A program made the translations under genes and the position numbers. A stretch of 64,000 nucleotides of DNA from Candidatus Accumulibacter similis (GTDB lineage Bacteria > Pseudomonadota > Gammaproteobacteria > Burkholderiales > Rhodocyclaceae): NCBI GenBank assembly GCA_013347225.1, contig CP054595.1, positions 4,956,415 through 5,020,414 on the forward strand. The letters are read 5' to 3'. A model generated the notes under the pieces. That model was not told where the DNA came from. It worked only from the letters and a program-made list of their open reading frames with translations, and ran no database searches. Position 1 is the stretch's first letter; each line of letters starts with the position of its first letter. Positions 29,440 through 37,586 of the stretch are shown here, one piece after another.

Positions 29440-30579
29440 ATGCTGCACAAACTACGGCAACGATTCGCCACATCCCTGCTCGCCTTTGGCGCACTGCTTG
29501 GCAGCGCGCAGGCGAGCATGTACAGCGACCTGGTGTTCTTTGGCGACAGCCTCTCCGACACCGGCAACGTCCTCTCGCTGAGCACGGCGTTCTCACCGCC
29601 GCCCTTCCCGAGTTTCCCGGCTGCTCCGGGGCGCTTTTCGAACGGTCCGGTGTGGACGGAAACCCTGGCACAGGGGCTTGGTTTCGCCGGCAGCGCCGCT
29701 CCGAGCAACCTCCTCTTCGCCGGTCCTGCCATCGGCGTGATACCGATCGGGGCCCCAGGTGGGCAGAATTTCTCCTTCGGTGATGCGCGCACCGACCTGG
29801 GTGGATCCGCCGGGGCGACCACCGGTCTCACTGGTCAATTGATCGCCTGGAACGGCAGTGTGTTCAATCCAGCAACGGGTCTGACTCGCGCTGCCAATCC
29901 GGGCGCCCTGTATGTCGTCCTCGCCGGCGCCAACGACCTGCGCGACGCGCGCACTGCCAACCCGGGGGCGACGCCGGGCGACGACGCCGCCCGCAAGGCA
30001 GCAGCACAGGCTACGGCGCAGAACATCAGCAACGCGATCGGCCTGCTCGCCCAGGCCGGTGCACGCCACTTTCTCGTCTCCAGTTTGCCCGATCTCGGGC
30101 TGACGCCCGAGGCAGCGAGGCTCGGCAACGAGGCCGCGTCGACCGACGTGACGCTGCAATTCAACGCCGCCCTGGCGGCAGACGTGGCTGCACTCGATGC
30201 CTTCTTCCTGGCACAGGTGGGTATCGACCTCGACATCCGGACGCTCGACTTTTTCGGCCTCAGCAACGCCATCCACCATGATGCCGTCGGCAATGGCGGC
30301 GGTGTCTATGGAATCACCAACGTGACGCAGCCGTGCATTGGCCCGGTCGCGCCGGGAGTGTTCTTCTTCCCGGGCTCGGTCGACATCAACTGCAGCGTCT
30401 CCGCCTTTGCCGACGATATGCATCCGTCGGCGAGGGTTCATCACCTGCTGGGACAACTCGCCGTGGCAACTGCCGTTCCGGAGCCCGGTTCTCTCCTCCT
30501 CGTGGCGCTGGCGCTGGCACTGCTCGTCGGCCGGGATCGCCGTCCGGCGCTTGCCCGAGTACCGTTGCGGCGCTGGTGA
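29440..30579 (+). CDS. PEP-CTERM GDSL-type esterase/lipase
   Basis: The 379-residue product has a signal peptide (residues 1 to about 25), then an SGNH hydrolase domain: block I FFGDSLSDTGN with the Ser nucleophile, the GANDLRDA block with Asn, and DDMHPSARVHHLL with the Asp-His pair. The C-terminus is a PEP-CTERM sorting signal: VPEPGS, a hydrophobic helix and an Arg-rich end. It should be exported, cleaved by exosortase and released or attached to the surface. The substrate is unknown. GAGGAAG precedes the start. Confidence 0.9.
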   Translation: MLHKLRQRFATSLLAFGALLGSAQASMYSDLVFFGDSLSDTGNVLSLSTAFSPPPFPSFPAAPGRFSNGPVWTETLAQGLGFAGSAAPSNLLFAGPAIGVIPIGAPGGQNFSFGDARTDLGGSAGATTGLTGQLIAWNGSVFNPATGLTRAANPGALYVVLAGANDLRDARTANPGATPGDDAARKAAAQATAQNISNAIGLLAQAGARHFLVSSLPDLGLTPEAARLGNEAASTDVTLQFNAALAADVAALDAFFLAQVGIDLDIRTLDFFGLSNAIHHDAVGNGGGVYGITNVTQPCIGPVAPGVFFFPGSVDINCSVSAFADDMHPSARVHHLLGQLAVATAVPEPGSLLLVALALALLVGRDRRPALARVPLRRW

Positions 30580-30624
30580 ACAGCCGGCCGGCGGGTAGCC
30601 GCGGCCGGTTTCCCGCCACGGATT

Positions 30625-30655
30625 CGGCCGTGGGCGCAGGAAGCGCCCACGGCCG
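30625..30655. terminator. Strong hairpin between the GDSL esterase and PLP enzyme genes
   Basis: A perfect 13-bp stem, CGGCCGTGGGCGC / GCGCCCACGGCCG with loop AGGAA, follows the esterase gene. No T-tract follows, so termination, if any, would depend on Rho or a factor. Confidence 0.5.
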
Positions 30656-30741
30656 ACTACCGGTGGACTGCCGCAGCCTCGGTGTGCTGGCTGGCGGCGC
30701 CAGATGTTCTTCGCCGTAGAGAGATTGGAGGGGTGCTCGAC

Positions 30742-31962
30742 ATGAGTTTCGATCCAGCGTCACGAGTGCAGGACTATCTGGTCTTCGGCGAGTTCGGCGA
30801 CGTGAACCCGTCGATCACCGACTCGTCGACCTACACCTTCCTCAGCCCGGAGCGGATGGAGGAACTGTTCGAGCACGAGATCGAGGGCTGCTTCCTCTAC
30901 TCGCGCCATTTCAACCCGACCAACAAGTACCTGGCGAGTGCCCTGGAGCGGATGGAAGACGGCGAAGCGGCACAGGTCATGGCTTCCGGGATGGGCGCGA
31001 TCAGCACGACGCTGATGACCCTTTGTGGCACCGGCGACGAGATCGTCTGCGGCCGCAGCATCTACGGCGGCACCTACGCCTTGCTGAAGAACCTGCTGCC
31101 ACGCTTCGGCGTGCATACCCGCTTCGTCGATCTCTGCAACCCAGACGCAGTGCGCGCGGCGATGACGCCGCGCACGCGGGTCATCTATTGTGAATCGCTC
31201 AGCAACCCGCTTCTGGAGGTGAGCGATCTGCCGCGGCTCGCTACCATCGCGCACGCTGCCGGTGCCCGGCTGGTGGTCGACAACACCTTCACACCGATGA
31301 TCCTGTCGCCATTGCGTCATGGCGCGGACATCGTCGTACACAGCCTGACGAAGTTCATCAACGGCACCAGCGACTGTGTCGCGGGCTGCGTCGTCTCGAC
31401 GCGCGAGTTCATCGGCCGGCTCAACGACATCAACTCGGGACCCAGCATGCTCCTCGGTCCGGTACTCGACAGCACGCGCGCAGCGAGCATTCTGAAAAAT
31501 CTGCACAGCCTGCACATCCGCCTGCGCCAGCATGGCAGCAACGCGCTCCACCTGGCGACCAGTCTGGCTGCCCGTGGCTATACGGTGCACTACCCTGGGC
31601 TCGGCACGCACCCGCAGCACGAATTGCTGGCACGGCTGATCAACCCGGGGTACGGCTGGGGCGGGATGATGACCTTCGACGCCGGCAACCATGCGGCCGC
31701 GAATCGGCTGATGACGCTGATGCAACGGGAGAAGGTCGGCTACCTCGCAGTCAGCCTCGGCTACTTCAAGACGCTCTTCACCACACCCGGGCACAGCACC
31801 TCGTCGGAGATCCCGCTTTCCGAACGGCAGGCAGCTGGTCTGAGTGACGGGCTGATCCGTTTCTCCATCGGTCTCGACGCAGACATCGTCCAGACCACGG
31901 ATCGCGTCCTGAACTGTCTTGCCGAGGCACAGATCGCGCCCGGCAGCCGTCCCACTCGGTGA
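30742..31962 (+). CDS. Cystathionine gamma-synthase/lyase-family PLP enzyme
   Basis: This 406-residue fold-type I PLP enzyme belongs to the Cys/Met metabolism family. Visible blocks: SRHFNPT, MASGMGAIS for PLP-phosphate binding, VVDNTFTPMIL with the PLP-ring Asp, and the Schiff-base lysine in HSLTKFINGTSD. The C-terminal SEIPLSERQAAGLSDGLIRFSIGL block matches. The usual lyase signature SATKY is SLTKF here, so whether it acts on cystathionine, methionine or O-acylhomoserine cannot be settled. Start at 30742 is chosen for the GGAGGGG site 8-14 nt upstream. Confidence 0.85.
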   Translation: MSFDPASRVQDYLVFGEFGDVNPSITDSSTYTFLSPERMEELFEHEIEGCFLYSRHFNPTNKYLASALERMEDGEAAQVMASGMGAISTTLMTLCGTGDEIVCGRSIYGGTYALLKNLLPRFGVHTRFVDLCNPDAVRAAMTPRTRVIYCESLSNPLLEVSDLPRLATIAHAAGARLVVDNTFTPMILSPLRHGADIVVHSLTKFINGTSDCVAGCVVSTREFIGRLNDINSGPSMLLGPVLDSTRAASILKNLHSLHIRLRQHGSNALHLATSLAARGYTVHYPGLGTHPQHELLARLINPGYGWGGMMTFDAGNHAAANRLMTLMQREKVGYLAVSLGYFKTLFTTPGHSTSSEIPLSERQAAGLSDGLIRFSIGLDADIVQTTDRVLNCLAEAQIAPGSRPTR

Positions 31963-32136
31963 GGACCCGACACCCGGACAGGATTCGCGTCGTTGCGTGG
32001 ATGACGCCGCCGCCCCGTCGCCACCGCCGGCAACCGCTGCGAGAGCAAGTATCCGTCGGGCAGTCAGTTCGCCCCGGGATGCACAAGCGCGACCGCGGTC
32101 GCCGCGCTTGCCCGGGAAGCCTGTAGAATACGACCC

Positions 32137-32460
32137 GGGCCTGTAGCTCAGTTGGTTAGAGCAGAGGACTCGGCGAGAATGGCCGGCACTTGTTGCAAGG
32201 GGCGGTCGTTCGCGATGGGTTGCCCGTCGCCAGAAGCATTCTGGCGACGGGTAGAACTGGTCAAATTCGGTGAAAGCTAACTCCCCCGGGACAAGCCGAT
32301 ACCGAGCCAAGCCCCGGCAGCGCGGGGAAGGTGTAGAGACTAGACGGCCAGCCCGTAAAGGGAAGGTATAGTCCAGACCACGAACTCGCAAGAGGCGGCG
32401 AAAGCCGTGGTGGCAAGCATAATCCTTTGGTCCAGGGTTCAAGTCCCTGCGGGCCCACCA
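32137..32460 (+). tRNA. ileX: tRNA-Ile(CAU), interrupted by a group I intron
   Basis: Exons 32137-32170 and 32418-32460 join to a 77-nt tRNA with encoded CCA. The 7-bp acceptor stem (GGGCCTG with CGGGCCC) closes, and the anticodon arm becomes GAGGA-CTCATAA-TCCTT, so the anticodon is CAU. With the A37/A38 context and near match to known minor Ile tRNA, this is the tRNA whose C34 is converted to lysidine by TilS to read AUA. A -10-like TAGAAT lies at 32124-32129, and a terminator follows at once. Confidence 0.92.
32171..32417 (+). ncRNA. Group I self-splicing intron (IC3-like) in the tRNA anticodon loop
   Basis: The 247-nt insert begins after U33 and ends in G before C34, obeying the U/omega-G rule. 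Core helices are visible: P2 CCCGTCGCCAG/CTGGCGACGGG (32223-32251), P3 CTGGTC (32257-32262) with GGCCAG (32346-32351), P7 GACTA (32338-32342) with TAGTC (32369-32373), P8 CCC/GGG, and GCAA and GAAA tetraloop hairpins near the end. The strings GTCAAATTCGG and GGTGTAGAGACTAGACGG match the Azoarcus tRNA-Ile intron as I recall it. No homing endonuclease is encoded. The internal guide pairing (P1) could not be fixed with certainty. Confidence 0.92.
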
Positions 32461-32467
32461 GACACGA

Positions 32468-32497
32468 AGCCCCGACCGTTCTCGGTCGGGGCTTTTT
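32468..32497 (+). terminator. Rho-independent terminator of tRNA-Ile
   Basis: AGCCCCGACCG / CGGTCGGGGCT with a TTCT loop and a following T-run starts 7 nt after the tRNA 3' CCA. This is a textbook intrinsic terminator. Confidence 0.9.
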
Positions 32498-32744
32498 GTC
32501 GCCATAACCGCATGTTTTCGCGACATTTTTTCCAGGATGCTTTGGCTCCTCACCACCCCACTGGCCGGTTTTGGCACCCGAATCGGCCCTGATTCCTCTC
32601 TTTTCTCCGTTTGACCTTTGGGTAGCCAAAGGATGGTGCCGTTGTTTTTATTGGGTTTTTTGACCAGCAGTTGCGAAATTGCATCGCCACCCAAGCGAAA
32701 AAGCGAACTCGATCAGTTTTTTGGCGCAATGGGGGCGTGAGGGG

Positions 32745-32754
32745 CAGCGGAGGG
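32745..32754 (+). repeat. Target site duplication, left copy
   Basis: CAGCGGAGGG, identical to 36208-36217; the 10-bp length fits IS4-family insertions. Confidence 0.85.
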
Positions 32755-32893
32755 CCATCCTCAGAACTTAGCACTTTCGCATAACCCCAAGGGGTTCCAA
32801 AGCCGCGCGGGCGTTCGCCTTGCGGTGGACGCACGTCTCTTGCATAATCGCGCTGTAACTGATTGTTTATAAAGGACTATCCTATGACAGCCT

Positions 32894-33572
32894 GAATATG
32901 CTAATATACTGAACCGCCTATCCAAGCATCTGTTTTCACGCACCTTTCTCGAAGCGGCGCGGATCAGTTCCAAACACTTCACCCGCCAGCGCATCCTGAC
33001 ACTGCCCACGGTCGTGAGCTTCCTCCTCTCCGGCGTTCAGGGCGCCGTCCAGTCCGAACTCGATCAGTTCTTTGCCCATCTGCGCAATCGCGCCAACTCG
33101 GTGCGCGTGGTGACGGCGCAAGCGTTCTATCAGGCACGCTACCGGATCAGCGCGCTGGTGTTTGGTGACCTGAATCAGGAACTGATCCGCCTCGTCGAGG
33201 AACATTTGCCGATCCCGCGCTGGCAGGGCTTGCGACTGGTCGCCGCCGATGGCAGCGCGGTTCGCCTGACATTGACGAAGAAGGGCGTGCGGTCGATTCT
33301 CCCGGGGGTGGCTTTCGGCTTGTACCTGCCGGGGATTGAAGTCTTTCTCGACTTCCGCCTGCATGAGCCGTTGTCGAATGAGCGCCAGATGCTCTTCGAG
33401 GCGATCGAGAACCTGCGCTCCGACGATGTACTGCTGCTGGACCGGGGCTTTCCCTGTCGGTGGCTGGTGTCCGCACTGACGGCACGCGCGATCCCCTTTT
33501 GTATTCGTTGCGATTTGTCGCAAGGATTCAAGGCGGTCCGTGAGTTCATGCGCTCCGGGCAAAGCGAACGGT
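32894..33572 (+). pseudogene. IS4-family transposase, N-terminal fragment
   Basis: The frame reads EYANILNRLSKHLFS, then KHFTR, LTLPTV and SFLLSGVQGAVQSELDQFF, ending at REFMRSGQSE. It is closely similar to residues before about 210 of the intact copy at 43.2 kb. The two DDE aspartates are retained (AADGSAV and LLLDRGFPCRW), but the catalytic Glu is in the detached C-terminal fragment. Conservation starts well upstream of the first usual start codon in this frame (33014); an ATG at 32884 in another frame is followed by TGA after three codons. Confidence 0.85.
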
Positions 33573-33865
33573 CGGTGTGGCTGCAGCTGCCGGCAGAACA
33601 TCGACGTCGTTTGGTCGCTCGGCTCGGTCATTTGATCTGCCGCCAACTCGAGACGCCGATGCCGACCGAGGAGAGCCGCGATGACCTTCGTGCTGGCCAG
33701 CGGCAAGGTGCAGAGCCATCACCGCGAACGCTGGGCCGTCGTATACGTCCGTCAATCCACCCTGCAGCAAGTCGCGCGCCACCAGGAATCGACGCGACTG
33801 CAGTATGGTCTCGTCGATCGGGCGTTGAGCTTGGGATGGTCGCCTGCGCAGGTGAAGGTGATTGA
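33548..33865 (+). CDS. Small protein preceding the serine recombinase, fused to transposase remnant
   Basis: After the transposase homology ends near 33572 the same frame continues as WLQLPAEHRRRLVARLGHLI, then CRQLETPMPTEESRDDL. A short protein of this look often precedes large serine recombinases in such mobile elements, as I recall. Here it lost its own start and is in frame with the transposase fragment. Its 3' part overlaps the recombinase start region and has no family character. Whether it is translated is uncertain. Confidence 0.35.
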   Translation: MRSGQSERSVWLQLPAEHRRRLVARLGHLICRQLETPMPTEESRDDLRAGQRQGAEPSPRTLGRRIRPSIHPAASRAPPGIDATAVWSRRSGVELGMVACAGEGD

Positions 33866-35765
33866 CGAGGACCTGGGGAAATCGGCGGCGAGCGCCGAGG
33901 GCCGCCCCGGTTTTCAGCGTTTGGTGGCAGCGGTGAGCCTGGAGCAAGTGGGAATCATCCTCGGCATCGAGATGTCGCGGTTAGCGCGGTCCTGCCGGGA
34001 CTGGCACCAATTGCTCGAAGTCTGTGCCGTGTTCGGCAGCTTAATCGGCGATCCGGACGGGGTGTATGATCCGCGGAATTACAATGATCGGCTGCTATTG
34101 GGGCTGAAGGGCACCATGTCGGAAGCGGAATTGCATGTCCTCAAGCAGCGGATGCTGGCAGGCAGACGCGCGAAGGCCGAGCGAGGGGAACTGGCGACGC
34201 CCTTGCCGATGGGCTATGTGCGCAGATTGTCCGGCGAGATCAGCAAGGATCCGGACGAGCAGGCGCAAGGCGTGATTGGGCTCATTTTCGAGCAGTTCGA
34301 GCGCTTGGGAACCCTGAACGGCGTGCTGCAGTATCTCGTGCAGTACCAGATTCGGTTGCCGCACCGCATCGTGAACGGTCCGCAGCGAGGGGAATTGGAG
34401 TGGCGCCGACCCAACCGGGCAACGCTGAGCAACCTGCTGCACCACCCGATCTACGCGGGCGCTTACGTGTATGGTCGGCGCGCCACCGACCCGCGGCGAC
34501 AGCAACCGGGGCGTCCCGGCACGGGACGCACGGTGGCCAAACCCGAGGACTACCAGGTGCTGTTGCGCGACCGTCTGGCGGCGTACATCGGCTGGGAGCA
34601 ATTCACCCGCAACGTCGAGCAACTGGCCGCCAACCGACCGAACGCCTTGGGTCCGGTCCGCGCAGGAGAGTCTCTGCTGTCAGGGCTGTTGGTATGTGGA
34701 CGCTGTGGTCTACGGATGGCCACGCAGTACACGCAAAACGGCAAGGGATTGCGGTATGTCTGCAACCGTGCTGCGGTGGAGTACGGCGAGCCGCGTTGCC
34801 AGTCCCTCAGCGGACGGCCGTTGGACCACGGGGTCGGCCAGTGGGTGCTGAGGGCGCTGGAGCCTGCGGCGCTGGACGTCAGCCTGCAAGTCGCGCAGGA
34901 TCTTGAAGCCGAGCGTCAGCGCACGCATCACCATTGGGCGCAGCGCTTGGAGCGAGCACACCACCAAGTGGAGCGAGCCGCTCGCCAATACCACGCGGTC
35001 GAGCCGGAGAACCGCCTGGTCGCGCGAACCCTCGAGAAACAGTGGGAAAGCGCGTTGTGCGAAGAAAAAAGCTTGCAAGCCGAGTATGCAGAGTTCCTGG
35101 TTCGCCAACCGACCGCTTTATCGGCGCAGGAGTGCGGACAAATCCGCGCTTTGGCCAACGATATCCCCATCATCTGGCACGCACCAACCACGGCTTCCGA
35201 GGATCGGCAGGCCATTGTCCGCGAGTTGTTAGAACGGGTGGTGGTCACCGTCCAGGGCGAAAGTGAGCGGGTCGAGGTGCAAATCCACTGGCAGGGCGGA
35301 ACGGGCACCCGGTTCAACCTGATCCGACCGGTCGCCAAACTGGAGCAACTGAGCTATTACCCACAGTTGGTTGCGCGCGCCGTTGCCCTCGATGCGCAGG
35401 GCCATACCGCCAACGGCATTGCCGCGCAACTGAACGCGGAGAGCTGGCGACCCGCCAAACGTCGTGCCACCTTTACCGCAGCAATGGTGAACGGCTTGCT
35501 GGCGCGCCAAGGCAGACGATCCGTTCTTGCGTCGCCGGCCAGCAGCGTCTCCCGGGGCCCGGGGGAAAGGACCTTGCAGGAGTTGGCCAATGAGTTGGCG
35601 ATGCCGACCGTCACGTTGTACTCCTGGCTCAAGCAAGGCAAACTGACAGCCCGCCAAGCAGTCGGCCACGGACATCCGATCTGGCTGGTTCAAGCCGACC
35701 CCGAGCAACTGGCTCTGCTACGGTCCTGGCGAGCAAAGTCCCACTCCGCCGCCAACCCGACGTAG
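33681..35765 (+). CDS. Large serine recombinase of the nested mobile element
   Basis: The 694-residue protein has a resolvase/invertase catalytic domain (residues 18-165) with Ser26 in YVRQST, a recombinase domain (about 170-290), a zinc ribbon with CGRCG and later Cys residues (about 335-375), a coiled coil (about 400-470) and a C-terminal helix-turn-helix (LQELANELAMPTVTLYSWLKQGKL, about 630-655). Such enzymes integrate and excise elements by Ser-mediated cleavage. It lies inside an IS4 transposase gene and probably moved the 2.2-kb unit there. Confidence 0.88.
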   Translation: MTFVLASGKVQSHHRERWAVVYVRQSTLQQVARHQESTRLQYGLVDRALSLGWSPAQVKVIDEDLGKSAASAEGRPGFQRLVAAVSLEQVGIILGIEMSRLARSCRDWHQLLEVCAVFGSLIGDPDGVYDPRNYNDRLLLGLKGTMSEAELHVLKQRMLAGRRAKAERGELATPLPMGYVRRLSGEISKDPDEQAQGVIGLIFEQFERLGTLNGVLQYLVQYQIRLPHRIVNGPQRGELEWRRPNRATLSNLLHHPIYAGAYVYGRRATDPRRQQPGRPGTGRTVAKPEDYQVLLRDRLAAYIGWEQFTRNVEQLAANRPNALGPVRAGESLLSGLLVCGRCGLRMATQYTQNGKGLRYVCNRAAVEYGEPRCQSLSGRPLDHGVGQWVLRALEPAALDVSLQVAQDLEAERQRTHHHWAQRLERAHHQVERAARQYHAVEPENRLVARTLEKQWESALCEEKSLQAEYAEFLVRQPTALSAQECGQIRALANDIPIIWHAPTTASEDRQAIVRELLERVVVTVQGESERVEVQIHWQGGTGTRFNLIRPVAKLEQLSYYPQLVARAVALDAQGHTANGIAAQLNAESWRPAKRRATFTAAMVNGLLARQGRRSVLASPASSVSRGPGERTLQELANELAMPTVTLYSWLKQGKLTARQAVGHGHPIWLVQADPEQLALLRSWRAKSHSAANPT

Positions 35766-35803
35766 TCTTCCGCCCAGCTACTCACTCTTACGGAGGTTGT
35801 ATG

Positions 35804-36183
35804 GTTGGTAGATCGAGGAGGCATTCAAAAGGATCAAGAGCCGGCTTGGCCTGGAGCATACCTCGGGCTTGTCCTGGCACGCCGCGCGTCAGGATTTCGG
35901 GGCCAAGGCGGTCTTTGACAACCTCAATGCGCTCGCCGCCTATGTCGCCACGGAGGCGCTCATCGACCCGGATTCGTCTTACAAGATCAACCGAACCCTG
36001 GCGATCGACAAGATCAAGCGGCACATCGGCCGCTGGTTGCTCGCCGCCACCGCGACCCCTCGTCGCCTCAAGCCGCTCCTTGAAGAGCTCGCCTTGAACC
36101 TTCAGAAGTTCGTCCCCAATCGCTCGCGACCTCGAAAACCCCAGCCTAAACCACACCGCTCCCATGCTTACAAGCGAACATGA
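35804..36183 (+). pseudogene. IS4-family transposase, C-terminal fragment
   Basis: From IEEAFKRIKSRLGLEHTSGL onward this matches the C-terminal 125 residues of the intact transposase at 43.2-44.4 kb, including WHAARQDFGAKAVFDNLNALA and the KFVPNRS ending. The codon before it is TAG where the intact copy has an Arg codon (tryptophan-stop-isoleucine here), so it cannot be read through. The catalytic Glu of the DDE triad is in this piece. Confidence 0.85.
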
Positions 36184-36207
36184 CAAAATGCTAAGTTGTG
36201 AGGATGG

Positions 36208-36217
36208 CAGCGGAGGG
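36208..36217 (+). repeat. Target site duplication, right copy
   Basis: CAGCGGAGGG, the partner of 32745-32754 on the other side of the IS4-family element. Confidence 0.85.
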
Positions 36218-36467
36218 GTCGGGAGGATGACCGTGCTTTGACATGCAAGCCGGCGATCAAGAGGCCGGCCGACGTCGAGTTAGTCAGTTGGGGAGCCCTG
36301 CGAATTGAAACTACGGCATCGGGGGCCATCCAGATAGGCAACGAGAGGGTTCCCCCTCTACAATGGTGGAAAACGCCAGACGACCGGTTGTCGTCGGCAA
36401 GAATAATCGGGGGTCTGACGGCTCTCTGTGACCCCGAGTCTAGTCCAAACACCTGAGAGGGTCTCAG

Positions 36468-37586
36468 ATGAAAGTGTTCCTTAGTCATAGTTTCCAGAAA
36501 GAAGACCGCGACAAGTTCGACGACCTGTGGGCTGCACTTGAGGCACGGGGCATCCCAGTTTGGGACCCCGAGACCATGCCGGCGGGCTTGTCCCTCCGGG
36601 ACAAACTGCGCGCCGCGATACGCGATTGTTCTGTATGCGTATTTATCGCTACAGAAGGGTCTCTCAAGTCGAACTGGTGTGCCGCTGAACTCGGCGCGTT
36701 CTGGGGACTTGGAAAGCCGGTTGTCGTATACCTGGCCGACCCCAATGTGAAACCGGAGGCCCTTCCTGAGCAATTCAAAGGTGACCTATACACGGCGCAA
36801 AAGCCTGCTGTGCTGAGAAGCGTCAAGGCGCACCTTGAAGCACTTGACCCATTCAGTTCCGAACCAATCGTGAAGAACTTGAAGGAGCCTGTCGATAGGA
36901 TGCAGTACTTTATTAGAATACACGAGCGTAGCAGGTCCCTGTTCAGCGTATCAATGGGTTATGACATATCGGACAATACATACTACACAGCGGAGCAGAC
37001 GGAGCGATTCTTGGCGTCCGTGCGACGCATCATCTACGATCAGGATCGACGGTATGAACGCTATCAAATCGTGACCGGGGCACCCCAGTCCTGGCTACGG
37101 TTCCTGTTAGAAACCGCCTCGAACGCACCGCACTGCTACATTAGATACCTGAACGTGCCTGATCCTACCCTCTTTCGGGCTCGGATGATGCAGTTGTTCG
37201 TGTCCGACGACATTAACGAGCAGATCGGAAAGGTAACCTATCTTGTCACGTCCGTGGAAACAGGTGCGAGTCGGCCCTATGGCCTGCAAGTATGTCATCG
37301 GGGGTTTGCAGAAGCATTCGAAGGTCAGGTAGCATCGTACTACAGCGAAGCGCACAAGCGTTTTGGGATCGAGGCAGGGCAGCTAGCACGTCAACTTGAT
37401 CTGGATGAGAGCGAGCGGAGGCAAATCATAGCAGACTGTGTGAAGGCCGAGTTTCCAACACTGGTGCATCAAGATGAAGACAACGCGGTGCTGACCGTGA
37501 TCCGACGAACAAACGCTCTCGATCACGGTTGTATTCGCGAGTTGATTCGCGAAGAACGAGTCAAACAACAGGCGTTAGCGAAGTGA
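36468..37586 (+). CDS. TIR-domain protein with unknown C-terminal domain
   Basis: A 372-residue protein. Residues 1-130 form a TIR domain: MKVFLSHSFQKEDRD start, VWDPETMPAG, and SNWCAAEL, where Glu74 is at the NADase catalytic position. Bacterial TIRs with this Glu cleave NAD or make cyclic ADP-ribose-type signals on activation. Residues 150-372 match nothing I recognise; they may sense a ligand. No membrane helix. The stop overlaps the PurA-like start (GTGA), so the two are coupled. Lower GC and codon use unlike the core genes suggest transfer. Gene pair details are under the next entry. Confidence 0.8.
   Translation: MKVFLSHSFQKEDRDKFDDLWAALEARGIPVWDPETMPAGLSLRDKLRAAIRDCSVCVFIATEGSLKSNWCAAELGAFWGLGKPVVVYLADPNVKPEALPEQFKGDLYTAQKPAVLRSVKAHLEALDPFSSEPIVKNLKEPVDRMQYFIRIHERSRSLFSVSMGYDISDNTYYTAEQTERFLASVRRIIYDQDRRYERYQIVTGAPQSWLRFLLETASNAPHCYIRYLNVPDPTLFRARMMQLFVSDDINEQIGKVTYLVTSVETGASRPYGLQVCHRGFAEAFEGQVASYYSEAHKRFGIEAGQLARQLDLDESERRQIIADCVKAEFPTLVHQDEDNAVLTVIRRTNALDHGCIRELIREERVKQQALAK

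Larger units (their letters stand above)
32755..36207 (+). mobile_element. IS4-family insertion sequence split by a serine-recombinase element
   Basis: Terminal inverted repeats CCATCCTCAGAACTTAGCA (left) and CCATCCTCACAACTTAGCA (right, complemented) bound 3453 bp. Perfect 10-bp direct repeats CAGCGGAGGG flank it at 32745-32754 and 36208-36217, so this is a bona fide insertion. The transposase gene is broken: its N-terminal two-thirds lie at 32894 to about 33572 and its C-terminal third at about 35804-36183. In between sits a 2.2-kb recombinase element that replaced about 180 bp of the transposase gene, as judged against the intact relative at 43094-44473. Confidence 0.88.
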
